A stretch of DNA of 53,283 bases. It comes from a virus. The stretch is from IMG/VR virus record IMGVR_UViG_3300021090_000027, positions 1 to 53,283 of that record; one strand, given 5' to 3'. The notes under the pieces were generated by a model that was not told where the DNA came from, did no database searches, and saw only the letters and a list, made by a program, of their open reading frames with translations. Position 1 is the first letter of the stretch. Each line of letters begins with the position of its first letter. The translations under genes and the position numbers were made by a program. Shown in pieces: positions 22,132 through 31,157 of this stretch.

Positions 22132-25100
22132 ATGTCGTTCTTTGACCGAGTAGGTGAAGCGTTTGATGAATTCACCCACTGGAAAATGAGCGATGCCCCC
22201 GGTGATATCGGTTCAGCTATTGGTGGTGCCTGGTCTTCTGCGGCTAACTGGAAAGTTGACCGGGATTCCTGGTTTCATAAACCAGCAGAGGGTATCGCGT
22301 GGGCGACATCACCTATTACTGATGCGTCAACGGACCTTGTTAAGGGTGCCGGTGAGGCCCTGAATTGGGCTTACTCGTACGGGCTTGCCCGCCCGTTGAG
22401 TACAGGCTTTCAGCAAGAGACGAATCTTTTCAATGGGCAGTTCAGTAAGCTGTCTTCCGCTGATGCGTGGAATGAAGCGTGGAACAGGTCTGAGGAAATC
22501 AGCCCTGGCCAATCTGTTGTGACCCTTGCCACGAACATTTGGGAACCTGTGGTCCAGGTTGGTCCTGACTGGATGACTGAGTCCCCGGACCCTTACGCCC
22601 CGATGTTGGCGAAGGACCGTGAGGACTTCTTCCGGAACACGTTCTGGGGAAAAATGTCCTCAGGAACAATTGATGCCCTGGGTGTTATCGCCGCTGATCC
22701 TGGTTATCTTGCGTTGAAGGTGGCGCGTAAAGCGCAGCTTGCTAAGGTCACCGTGGCCTCTGATGATATCCCTGATGTGATCGCGAAAGCGGTCAAGACG
22801 GATAACCTGAAGGGCAGTCAAGGGTTCGATTATGGTGTCCGCCCGGACACTGCACCGGTGACTGGTACTACCCGTTTGTCAGCGAAGAAAGCTGATCAGG
22901 CGCAACGCCTGTCTCAAATGTTCGACAGGATCGATAACACGCCACGGCGTGAACTTCAGTTCATGCCGGAGCTACGCGGCCATGAGGACGCGAACAGTCT
23001 GGCGGTACTTTTTACTAGGGCGAAAACGGAACACGCTGACGACGCTGTAGAGCGCCGTAAGGCGTTCGGTGACATCATTGGTACCGCGTGGGGTGACGCG
23101 GCGTCTATGGCCCGTCTGACGGCCCGCAAGGACGGGCTAGCGACTGACTTCGAGCGTCTATCGACTGCACCTCCACAGAATCTGTGGATGTGGCGCGGGT
23201 CGGCCTGGGAACCGGATACTGCTGCGAACCTTGCTGCGGAACGCGCGGTCAAGGAACAGTTGGAAACGATGAACGACCAGCTGACTCGCATGGATGATGT
23301 GATCAACTGGTCAGGGCAGGGCGCTGGCCCCACCCGTGTGGGTAGCACATTCTTTGAACGGTCGCAGCAAGCGACCGCGCTTAAAGCTATCAACGAGTCC
23401 TGGTCAACATCTGGGCTCGCTTCTGCACCAATCCGGATTGTGACCGCTCATGCGGGTACCCGCATCCCCAGTCATATCAACATCAAGGACCCCGTTGCCG
23501 GGGCCGATGACCTGGTTAATGTTCTGCGGCTGATGAGGTATACGGACGCTAAGGCGAAGCAGAAGCTGATGGACGGGTTTGTTCGTGCCAGCACAGTCGA
23601 TCAGCGGATGAGTGTTGTTGATGGTGTCCGCAATCAGATCGTCGCTGACGCGGCGAGGAAATACGGGCTGACTCCTGATCAGGCTAAGAAGCTGATCGCC
23701 GCCGGGAATTACCGGATGGAAACTGTCCGAAACTCGCTGAAGAAACGCTTGTACTCAGCTGCTGGTGATGAACGGTATGTGGTCTTCGCTGATCCCGAAG
23801 ACGATATCATCCACATGTTTGATAAGCCTTTCCTGAAGTCTCAACTTGAGGACTCTCATCCGATCATTGATCCACGGGAAGTGGATCACGCGGTAAAGAT
23901 TGCGTCTCGTTCACGGCTCCTCGACCATGCTGGTCGTGCCGGAGAAGTTACCGCTGATAGTTTCGGTGCTCTACGGGACCTCGGTTTCGATGCCATGAAT
24001 ATGGCAACGAAGCTGTGGAAAACCAGTGCTCTGGCCCGTGGCGCTTACCCGTTTCGTATTCAGACGGACAGCCAGTTCAGGCAGGCTGTCCACATGGAAA
24101 CAATGCAGTTCCTTGCAACCCGGTATACCGTCGTTAAGGGTGTTAAAAAGTATTTGATCAGCTCGAAAGACGGCGGGTCTGACACATGGTTCAACATGTT
24201 CAAGGAAGGCGATATTGAAAAAGGTCTCATTGACACGTTGACCCGCGACCTTGGTCATGGGTCACGCTGGAATCTGACCGCTGATGATGTGGAACCGATC
24301 GCCCGGCAAATCGTCGCCACTGGTGGTGGCCCGGCTGACCTAGCTAACGAGCTAGCTAACAGGGTCCTGACGAAGCGTCGCACAGGTGACTATAGTGCGA
24401 TCCCACCGACTCATCCTGACTGGGCTGAGTCGTATCTGCGGGTTGTGAACCAACAGATTTTCAATTCGCCGATTGCTATGGCCGCGTTGGAGAACCCGAA
24501 CATCCCGGATCTTCTCCGGTTGATCCGGACGGTTCCCGCGCTCCGTAAGGAATACCATGAGGTTGGGGTAAGGTTCGATAACGAAACCGAATGGTTGCGG
24601 GCAGTGATCATGAACAATGATCATTATATTCCGAACGCGAAAATGCGTCGGACTATTCTCCGTCAGGTCCCCACTGATGATATTAAAAGAGTCAATGCTG
24701 CCCTGAATGAGATCCGCACCCAGTTGAAAGCTCTTCCCAGGAAGAAAGCTGACCGGACTCCGGAACAGGAACTTGAACGTCAGCAGTTGGTTAAGTTTCG
24801 TTTCAAGATGAACGGTGTCCTGACGCGGGCTAAAGAACGCGGTGACAGCACGGTTATTAAACCGACCCGGGTTGACGCCCGGGAGCTGATGGATTTGTTC
24901 AAGGGTTCTAAGCCCAAGGTGAAGCCGATGCCGGTCCACGGTGAAGGCTTCTCCGTTATTGAACAGTCTAAGATTGTTGCCTCATACAATGGGCTCCGCA
25001 ATGGGTTCTTCAAATATGCGGCTGACGTGCCGGAAACAATCATGGCGCGCAGCCCACTATTCTGGGACTCTTACCGGCAACAGATCGGGTTGGCTCTTGA

Positions 25101-26772
25101 ACGTCTCGACGAAGATCAGATAGCGCAAATCGGTGTAGATCAGATCCGTCAGAACGCGATGCGGCAGGCCCGGAAACAGGTCGGGCAGATCCTCTTCGAT
25201 TCGTCGCATAGTTCGAACATGGCATCATCGATGAAGTTCCTGAGCCCGTTCTTCTCCGCGTGGGAAGACACCATGACTAAATGGTCCAAGCTCATGTACA
25301 ACAACCCTCAGTTGATTGCCCGCGTCAACCAGGGTTTGCAGGTCGCCGGTGATACCGGTTCCCTCCAGGACGAACAGGGGAACCGTATTGATGCGCGTGG
25401 GCATGTCTTCAATGAAGACGGCGAACGGATCGACGACAACCCGGACTACCGGGAGTCGTCAGGGTACATTCTGCTACCGAAGGCGTTGACAAAATATACG
25501 CCGTTGCGGCTCCTCGTCGATGAGAGTGATTCAAAGAACAAGGAAGCTAAGTCTCGTGGTGGGCGGATCAGAATCCGTAAGGATTCGATCAACAGTGTTA
25601 TTCAGGGTGAACCGTGGTGGTTGCCCGGGTTCGGTCCGATGGTGGCCGTCCCCACGAACCATGTTGTTCGGGAGATGTTCCCGAAGGAAATTGATCACCC
25701 GATCCTGAAATGGATCCTCCCTTACGGGACAACCACGGAAAGTGACCTGACACAGCTTCTCCCGAAGTATGCGAAGACGTGGAAGAACGCCCTCGGGAAT
25801 ACCCGCCAATACAATGATAAGTATAAAGTGTATTTAGCTGAAGCTGTCATTGATGAACGTAACGGTGGGAAACCCGTTGACCTGGATAAGATCGCGAACA
25901 AGACCAGGAACTTCTTCATCCTGAAGGGGTTCGTTGACAACGTGTCCCCGGTGAGTATCAACCCGTCAGCTAAGAACCAGTTCTATCTTGACAAGGCCAG
26001 GGAGTACCGGTCGGACAAATCCCGTAAGGATTGGTCCGCTGACTTCGACAGAGATTTCCCCGGTTTCGGGGAAATGAAACTCGAACTGTCAACAAACGAA
26101 ACAGGTATTCAGGCCACGGACATGGCCTGGGATGCTCAGAAACGTTTCCGGAAAATCATCAACGCTGACCCTGATAATGGGTGGCTGTACCTTGGCCCCT
26201 CGAACGCCCCTGGTGTGTTCAGTGGTGGCGTGTATGACTGGCAGGTTTCGCAGGGTTTCCGAACTCAGAAGAAACCACAGGAAGCGCTTGAGGACCTTCA
26301 GGTTGAACAGGGTTGGGACAAGTACAATAAATTCCGTGTCGCTGTGAATCTGCTTCTTGAAGAGCGGGGCCTCGTTTCGACCCAGCAGAAAGGCGCCGAA
26401 GATCTAGCGTTCGCTGTGAAGGGATACCGGCAACTTCTCGCTGAGCAGAACCCCGCGTGGGAGGAAGCTCAAGGCGCTTCCGGTGGTGGGAACCGCCCAC
26501 AGGTGATGTTACGTAAAGCTGAAGAGTTCATGGAAAAGTATCCGTCAGAGCGTTCACGCCCTGACATGGTTGCTTTGCAAAAGTATGTGAACATGCGTAA
26601 CGCTATTAAGGCAACGCTCGCGACCCGCGATAATAAGAGTTTACAGTATAACCCGGATCTCAAGTTCGCTTTGGATGCTTACGCTCAAATTCTGGTCAAG
26701 GACAATTTTGGTTTCGAGACCATGTATAACCGTGTTCTCGAATACGATAACCTTGAGAAAGACTTGAGCTGA
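22132..26772 (+). CDS. Giant internal virion / ejection-type protein (1546 aa)
   Basis: This single frame occupies 9% of the genome. It is mostly helical with charged segments and no signal peptide. A region near residues 640-665 (RGAYPFRIQTDSQFRQA) resembles a motif in large virion proteins of other actinophages. It lacks the long hydrophobic repeats of a tape measure, and it lies next to the portal together with an NlpC/P60 hydrolase, as internal core proteins do in short-tailed phages (compare T7 gp16). An enzymatic domain cannot be excluded. It overlaps the next gene by one base (TGATGG). Confidence 0.6.
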   Translation: MSFFDRVGEAFDEFTHWKMSDAPGDIGSAIGGAWSSAANWKVDRDSWFHKPAEGIAWATSPITDASTDLVKGAGEALNWAYSYGLARPLSTGFQQETNLFNGQFSKLSSADAWNEAWNRSEEISPGQSVVTLATNIWEPVVQVGPDWMTESPDPYAPMLAKDREDFFRNTFWGKMSSGTIDALGVIAADPGYLALKVARKAQLAKVTVASDDIPDVIAKAVKTDNLKGSQGFDYGVRPDTAPVTGTTRLSAKKADQAQRLSQMFDRIDNTPRRELQFMPELRGHEDANSLAVLFTRAKTEHADDAVERRKAFGDIIGTAWGDAASMARLTARKDGLATDFERLSTAPPQNLWMWRGSAWEPDTAANLAAERAVKEQLETMNDQLTRMDDVINWSGQGAGPTRVGSTFFERSQQATALKAINESWSTSGLASAPIRIVTAHAGTRIPSHINIKDPVAGADDLVNVLRLMRYTDAKAKQKLMDGFVRASTVDQRMSVVDGVRNQIVADAARKYGLTPDQAKKLIAAGNYRMETVRNSLKKRLYSAAGDERYVVFADPEDDIIHMFDKPFLKSQLEDSHPIIDPREVDHAVKIASRSRLLDHAGRAGEVTADSFGALRDLGFDAMNMATKLWKTSALARGAYPFRIQTDSQFRQAVHMETMQFLATRYTVVKGVKKYLISSKDGGSDTWFNMFKEGDIEKGLIDTLTRDLGHGSRWNLTADDVEPIARQIVATGGGPADLANELANRVLTKRRTGDYSAIPPTHPDWAESYLRVVNQQIFNSPIAMAALENPNIPDLLRLIRTVPALRKEYHEVGVRFDNETEWLRAVIMNNDHYIPNAKMRRTILRQVPTDDIKRVNAALNEIRTQLKALPRKKADRTPEQELERQQLVKFRFKMNGVLTRAKERGDSTVIKPTRVDARELMDLFKGSKPKVKPMPVHGEGFSVIEQSKIVASYNGLRNGFFKYAADVPETIMARSPLFWDSYRQQIGLALERLDEDQIAQIGVDQIRQNAMRQARKQVGQILFDSSHSSNMASSMKFLSPFFSAWEDTMTKWSKLMYNNPQLIARVNQGLQVAGDTGSLQDEQGNRIDARGHVFNEDGERIDDNPDYRESSGYILLPKALTKYTPLRLLVDESDSKNKEAKSRGGRIRIRKDSINSVIQGEPWWLPGFGPMVAVPTNHVVREMFPKEIDHPILKWILPYGTTTESDLTQLLPKYAKTWKNALGNTRQYNDKYKVYLAEAVIDERNGGKPVDLDKIANKTRNFFILKGFVDNVSPVSINPSAKNQFYLDKAREYRSDKSRKDWSADFDRDFPGFGEMKLELSTNETGIQATDMAWDAQKRFRKIINADPDNGWLYLGPSNAPGVFSGGVYDWQVSQGFRTQKKPQEALEDLQVEQGWDKYNKFRVAVNLLLEERGLVSTQQKGAEDLAFAVKGYRQLLAEQNPAWEEAQGASGGGNRPQVMLRKAEEFMEKYPSERSRPDMVALQKYVNMRNAIKATLATRDNKSLQYNPDLKFALDAYAQILVKDNFGFETMYNRVLEYDNLEKDLS

Positions 26773-27563
26773 TGGCGTATACAGCAGATGATGCGGTTGT
26801 TGATCCGGCTGCGATGGACGCACTCCGGGATTTGGTGGGCCAATACAATGGTCCCACCGGAACACAGACCGCGAATGATGAACCAAAAGTTTGGTTTGGT
26901 TACAGTTCACACCCATCCCGGACTGATGACACACAGTCGTTGACGATGGCGAAGAACAACATTTTTACGTGGTCTCCCAGTGAACAGCAAGCATGGGTTA
27001 ATAAACTGTACCGTGCTGGGCTCATTAATGACCCAAGTAATTTTGATGCTGCAATCGCCCAGTGGAGCAGTGCTGTTGATTTCGCTGCCGGGCAGTACAC
27101 GTACGGTGGGAAGAAGGTCACCCCATGGGACGTCATACAAGACCGTCTGGGCCTGTCGAAACTTAACGGCAAGGGCAACGGTCCGAGGACGACGACGAGT
27201 ACGTCTACGGCTGCGCAGGTCCTTTCCAATGGGGACGCTGACACGATGATCAAAGCAATGTTTCAGAACCAGTTGGGGCGTGACCCTGATAAGGGTGAAC
27301 TGTCGCGTTACCGGTCGATGCTGATCAACCATGTGAGTGATAACCCAACGGTAACGAAAACAACTCAGACCGTGGATGCTAAGGGTAACTCAACGTCAAA
27401 TACTACATCTTCTGGTGGGACGAGCGAGAGCGAACTCTCCGGAATGGTGTCGTCCCGGAATACCGCTGACCCCGAATGGGGTGCCTACCAGGCTGCTACC
27501 TCCTACATGGGAGCCCTGGAGGGGCTCCTCGGGGCGGGGACACCGGATCTGACAGGTGGGTAA
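26772..27563 (+). CDS. Virion-associated protein (263 aa)
   Basis: It starts at an ATG overlapping the stop of the giant protein and ends at a TAATG overlap with the hydrolase. The N-terminal 150 residues are aromatic and helical (QAWVNKLYRAGLINDPSNF); the C-terminal half is Thr/Ser-rich. The segment FQNQLGRDPDKGELSRYRSM recalls a structural helix found in actinophage virion proteins. Probable internal virion protein; the function is inferred from position. Confidence 0.6.
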   Translation: MAYTADDAVVDPAAMDALRDLVGQYNGPTGTQTANDEPKVWFGYSSHPSRTDDTQSLTMAKNNIFTWSPSEQQAWVNKLYRAGLINDPSNFDAAIAQWSSAVDFAAGQYTYGGKKVTPWDVIQDRLGLSKLNGKGNGPRTTTSTSTAAQVLSNGDADTMIKAMFQNQLGRDPDKGELSRYRSMLINHVSDNPTVTKTTQTVDAKGNSTSNTTSSGGTSESELSGMVSSRNTADPEWGAYQAATSYMGALEGLLGAGTPDLTGG

Positions 27564-28165
27564 TGGCTGACACTATTATCAGTGGTGCCGGGCAGGCGCT
27601 GGGAACTAAAGCTGCTGGTGTAGACCTCGGTGATTCTGCGGCTGACCCGATGGGTTTGTTTAACGCACCAGACCTACCACTTACCACTGCAACATTCGAC
27701 CAGTTCAATGGTGCTTTCAATTCCTCTGAGAATCCGTTGAACTTTTCCGGTTTCTTGAAGGACGCACCCGAGGCTGACACTGGTGGTGGGGGTGGTCGTG
27801 AGGACGTTGTTCAGTTCGCTAAAAAATTCCTCGGTATGCAGTACACGTGGGGTGGTAGCACCCCAAGTACAAGTTTCGACTGTTCAGGATTCACCAAATA
27901 TGTGTTGAGTAAGTTCGGTGTCCAGCTCCCCAGGGTCAGCTACCAGCAAGCCAATTACGGGAAACGTACCTCGATTGGGAGCCTCACGGCTGGTGATTTG
28001 GTCGCGTGGGATAACAGTTCCCGTAACAACGGTGCCGACCATATTGCGTTGTATATCGGTAATGGTCGGATCATGGAATTTTATAGTCGTGGTAAACCAA
28101 GCCGTATTCGTCGGCTTGGTAAGAATGAGGGCGCCTGGGGCGTGAAGATCAATTACCCGAAGTAG
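27563..28165 (+). CDS. NlpC/P60-family peptidoglycan hydrolase
   Basis: This 200-aa protein has a low-complexity N-terminus with a glycine run (residues 74-78), followed by an NlpC/P60 domain. The catalytic Cys107 lies in SFDCSGF and His160 in ADHIALYIG. Such enzymes cleave D-Glu-mDAP (or related) bonds in the cell-wall peptide. Its location inside the virion gene block suggests a wall-boring hydrolase delivered during infection rather than the lysis enzyme, which is better matched by 38476-39189. Confidence 0.85.
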   Translation: MADTIISGAGQALGTKAAGVDLGDSAADPMGLFNAPDLPLTTATFDQFNGAFNSSENPLNFSGFLKDAPEADTGGGGGREDVVQFAKKFLGMQYTWGGSTPSTSFDCSGFTKYVLSKFGVQLPRVSYQQANYGKRTSIGSLTAGDLVAWDNSSRNNGADHIALYIGNGRIMEFYSRGKPSRIRRLGKNEGAWGVKINYPK

Positions 28166-28172
28166 GTGAATT

Positions 28173-29042
28173 ATGCCGGACCCCGGTAAATCTGGGAGAC
28201 AGCTAGCCGAGGATTACGGTTACGCCTACAGTTTCCTGAAGTCTGATAAAAGTCTTTGGGCGAAGTTCCTGGAAGCAGTCAAGGGTAATTGGACGGCGCA
28301 GAAGTTTCAGGCTGAGGTAAAAACCACAGCCTGGTATAAGAAGAACGCGGATAGTGTCCGCGCTTACCAGTATTTGAAGACCACGAACCCTGGTGAGTTC
28401 GCAGCACAGAAGATCGCCCTGAAAGCGCAGTTACAGGATAAGGCTGCGGCGTTGGGTGCCACCATATCGAGTGTCACGTTGGCCCGACTCACCGATAACG
28501 CCATGAAGTATGGGTGGAACGAATCACAGATTCAGAACACCCTTGCCGATTATGTTCGAGTCACGAATGGTGTGTACAAGGGGTCTACGGGTAACGACAT
28601 TGAATCAGTACGCCAGACCGCGTACCGGAATGGTGTGAAGATCTCGAAGGCAACCGAGAATGGTTGGGCTCATGCGATAGCCGCTGGGAGTATCACAGCG
28701 GAGTCTCTTCAAAGGCAGGTCCGGCAGATGGCGAAGAGCCTGGCCCCTGGGTACGCTCAGGAGTTGGATGCTGGTATGGACTTGCAGGATATTGTTTCCC
28801 CATACATTGAGTCTAAGGCGAAGATTCTAGAAATGAATCCAGCTGATATTGACCTTTTCGATAATGACATCCGTAAGGCTGTTAGCGGCGTAGGGAAAGA
28901 CGGGAAGCCCGCTTCTAAAACGTTGTGGCAGTTTGAGCAGGAAATGCGTCAGGATCCGAGATGGTTGAAGACTCAGAATTCGCAGGATTCGCTGATGTCT
29001 GTTGGTCACTCCGTGTTGAAAGATATGGGGTTTAAGACATGA
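28173..29042 (+). CDS. Helical internal virion protein (289 aa)
   Basis: Strongly alpha-helical and rich in A, K and Q, without hydrophobic segments (for example IALKAQLQDKAAALGATISS). It sits in the internal-virion block and overlaps the next start by 4 nt. Its length and composition fit an ejection or core protein. No enzymatic motif seen. Confidence 0.6.
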   Translation: MPDPGKSGRQLAEDYGYAYSFLKSDKSLWAKFLEAVKGNWTAQKFQAEVKTTAWYKKNADSVRAYQYLKTTNPGEFAAQKIALKAQLQDKAAALGATISSVTLARLTDNAMKYGWNESQIQNTLADYVRVTNGVYKGSTGNDIESVRQTAYRNGVKISKATENGWAHAIAAGSITAESLQRQVRQMAKSLAPGYAQELDAGMDLQDIVSPYIESKAKILEMNPADIDLFDNDIRKAVSGVGKDGKPASKTLWQFEQEMRQDPRWLKTQNSQDSLMSVGHSVLKDMGFKT

Positions 29043-30046
29043 GCATAGGTATCCCGGAGAATGAGTCTGGTGGGGCTGGTTCCCCCTACGGGACGATCGG
29101 GATTTTCCCGGGCGAGTCTGGGGGGAACCCCACACCACGTTCGGGTACTAGCCCACCTCCTAATGAAACTGCTGCGCAGAAGAAACTACGCGAAAAGTTA
29201 GCGGCTGCTAGGACAGCTGACCCGTATGGTGGTCTTGATGGTGCGAACCGTGATTCCGCTATTGCTCTTACTGCTTTGTTCAAGCAGTATGGCTTAGAGT
29301 CGTTAGCACCGCAGATCATTAAAATGATCCAGAATGGTTTCAGCCCGGATACGATTGCTATCCTGTTGCAGGATACGAAAGAGTATAAGCTGAGGTTCGC
29401 AGCGAATGAGGCCCGCCTCAAAGCGGGTCTACCTGTTCTGTCGCCTGCTGAGTACATCAGTACGGAGCAGGCGTATAGACAAGTTATGAGCGCTGCGGGA
29501 CTTCCAATTGGGTTTTACGATTCGACAAGTGACTTCACTAAGTTCTTGTCTCAGGATGTGAGCCCGACTGAGGTTAAGTCGAGGGTTGATGCGGTTTCTG
29601 AGGCTATCTATAGGGCACCGCAAGCAACGAAGGACATTTTTAAGCAGTGGTATTCAACGGGCGACATGATCGCTTACGCCTTGGACCCGAAGATCGCTAG
29701 CCCACTGATTGAGCAACGTATTCGTGCCGCTGAGGCGGCTGCTGTTGCACGTCAACAGGGATTGGCGTTGTCGCAGATGTCTGCGGAACGGCTCGGTGTA
29801 ACTGGTTCGTCGTTGGATGACATTCAGACTGGGTTCTCATTCATTGCTCAGGAGAAACCAACAACTGACAAACTGTCAGCTTTGTATGGTGGTGCCCTTA
29901 GCCAGGATGACCTTGTTGCGGAAGTGTTCGACAAAGACGCGAACGCCACGCTCAAGAGGCGTGGTCTTGCTTCTCGTGAGCGTGGCGTGTTCGCTGGTTC
30001 GTCTGGTCAGGCCAAGGGATCCCTTGGTAAGGAATCGACCGTTTAG
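29039..30046 (+). CDS. Internal virion protein, 'GLPIGFYD' family (335 aa)
   Basis: Overlaps the previous gene by ATGA. The N-terminal 60 residues are Gly/Pro-rich. The remainder is helical and carries a motif I associate with a recurring actinophage virion family (AGLPIGFYDSTSDFTKFLS and DVSPTEVKSRV). The end meets the convergent minus gene 30043-30336. Role inferred from family feel and context. Confidence 0.65.
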   Translation: MSIGIPENESGGAGSPYGTIGIFPGESGGNPTPRSGTSPPPNETAAQKKLREKLAAARTADPYGGLDGANRDSAIALTALFKQYGLESLAPQIIKMIQNGFSPDTIAILLQDTKEYKLRFAANEARLKAGLPVLSPAEYISTEQAYRQVMSAAGLPIGFYDSTSDFTKFLSQDVSPTEVKSRVDAVSEAIYRAPQATKDIFKQWYSTGDMIAYALDPKIASPLIEQRIRAAEAAAVARQQGLALSQMSAERLGVTGSSLDDIQTGFSFIAQEKPTTDKLSALYGGALSQDDLVAEVFDKDANATLKRRGLASRERGVFAGSSGQAKGSLGKESTV

Positions 30047-30336
30047 ACGTGGTTCTTGTTCCGGTCGAACCACTCGGAGAATTCCTTGGTGCCGGGCTCT
30101 GGTGGCATTTCCTTAGCATCAAAACCGTGCTTCGCCTTCAGGTGATCACGGACGCACTTAAAGGCGTCGTGCTCGGTGCAGCCCTTACCTGTAGTCACAT
30201 ACGGGCAGTAGCTGCATCGAGCACGGTGCATGTTCCCACCAGAGAAGTAGTGATACTCCTCCATGATGTAGTGGCCCATGCCCATGTGCGAGATAGCGCC
30301 AGGGATATTCCGGCGCTCTAGCTCATCACGTTCCAT
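30043..30336 (-). CDS. Moron with C2H2-like zinc motif (97 aa)
   Basis: The minus-strand ATG at 30336 has AGGAG five nt upstream. The protein contains a Cys/His cluster (CSYCPYVTTGKGC, then HDAFKCVRDHLKAKH) resembling a zinc finger. It lies between the last internal virion gene and the tRNAs and is transcribed against the late operon, so it probably has its own promoter on the antisense side of the tRNA genes. Function unknown; DNA or RNA binding possible. Confidence 0.65.
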   Translation of the reverse strand: MERDELERRNIPGAISHMGMGHYIMEEYHYFSGGNMHRARCSYCPYVTTGKGCTEHDAFKCVRDHLKAKHGFDAKEMPPEPGTKEFSEWFDRNKNHV

Positions 30337-30346
30337 CTTCACTCCT

Positions 30347-30419
30347 AGCGGGATAGCGCAGTGGTCAGCGCGACGGGCCCATAACCCGGAGGTCGCAGGT
30401 CCGAATCCTGCTCCCGCTA
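30347..30419 (+). tRNA. tRNA-Met (CAU)
   Basis: The cloverleaf has a 7-bp acceptor stem (30347-30353 with 30412-30418), D arm, anticodon loop CCCATAA reading CAU, and a 5-bp T arm with TCCGAAT. The anticodon stem has three G-C pairs (GGG/CCC) adjacent to the loop, a feature of initiator tRNAs, but the acceptor is fully paired. CAU could also be tRNA-Ile2 after lysidine modification. No CCA is encoded. Confidence 0.85.
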
Positions 30420-30420
30420 C

Positions 30421-30492
30421 GCCTTTATAGCTCAACTGGTAGAGCAACTATCTTGTAAATAGTAGCACGGGGTTCGAGTCCTCGTAAAGGCT
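30421..30492 (+). tRNA. tRNA-Thr (UGU)
   Basis: It starts one base after the tRNA-Met. The acceptor GCCTTTA pairs with TAAAGGC; the anticodon stem ACTAT/ATAGT encloses the loop CTTGTAA with anticodon TGT. The T loop has TTCGAGT. The discriminator is T and CCA is not encoded. Reads ACA codons. Confidence 0.85.
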
Positions 30493-30604
30493 CTTCCCTG
30501 ACGGATCAACCGGCCCCGTCAGGCGTATTGACCGGTACTGGGAGCAGCCACCGCAACCCCTAGCGGATGGTTCGGCCTGGGAAAAACTTATGGGAGATAA
30601 AGAA

Positions 30605-31144
30605 ATGCCCGAATGGGACGACGATGATGACGACAATGACTCCAACCTTGTCAAGGATCTGCGGAAGCAGATTAAAGACATGAAAGCAGCTAAAGCTGTG
30701 GTGGATACGGAACTTAGCACGCTGCGTCCGCAGGTGCGGAAGAGTTCTCTGTCTCAGATTCTGTCAGAGATCGGTGCTAACCCGAAGATTGCAGCTCTGC
30801 TGCCTGATTCGGTTGGGACTGATAAGGAAGCTGTGACGAAGTGGTTGGATGAGTACGGTGATCTGTTCAACATTAAACCTGTTGAAAAAGTTGGTGAGAC
30901 CGTTGATGGGGTTGAGAAGCCACCGGAGACCGTTGAGCTTGCGGGACAGAAAACTGAGCTGACGATCACTCCTGACATTCAGGAACAGTGGACGCGCCTA
31001 CAGAACGAAAGCTCTCAGGGTACGGCGTCACCGGACCTGGAAAAGCAGCAGATTGCCCAGTTGGGCAGAGCGGTTGCCGCATCAGCGGGCAGCTTTGATT
31101 CTTTTGTGGAACTCCTGCGAGGAGATAAACCACTCCCTAGTTAA
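30605..31144 (+). CDS. Capsid scaffolding protein (179 aa)
   Basis: ATG 30605 has GGGAGATAAAG upstream; ATG 30590 is alternative. The N-terminus is very acidic (WDDDDDDND), followed by a basic, coiled-coil helix (DLRKQIKDMKAAKAVVDTEL). An extended acidic middle and helical C-terminus follow. Acidic, helical and directly before the major capsid is the classic scaffold profile. It guides procapsid assembly and is normally lost or cleaved. Confidence 0.75.
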   Translation: MPEWDDDDDDNDSNLVKDLRKQIKDMKAAKAVVDTELSTLRPQVRKSSLSQILSEIGANPKIAALLPDSVGTDKEAVTKWLDEYGDLFNIKPVEKVGETVDGVEKPPETVELAGQKTELTITPDIQEQWTRLQNESSQGTASPDLEKQQIAQLGRAVAASAGSFDSFVELLRGDKPLPS

Positions 31145-31157
31145 AGGATGTTAAGAC

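Noticed and set aside
24352-24939. Minus-strand ORF of 195 aa inside the giant virion gene
   Set aside because: Shadow frame; no ribosome binding site and composition like reverse translation.
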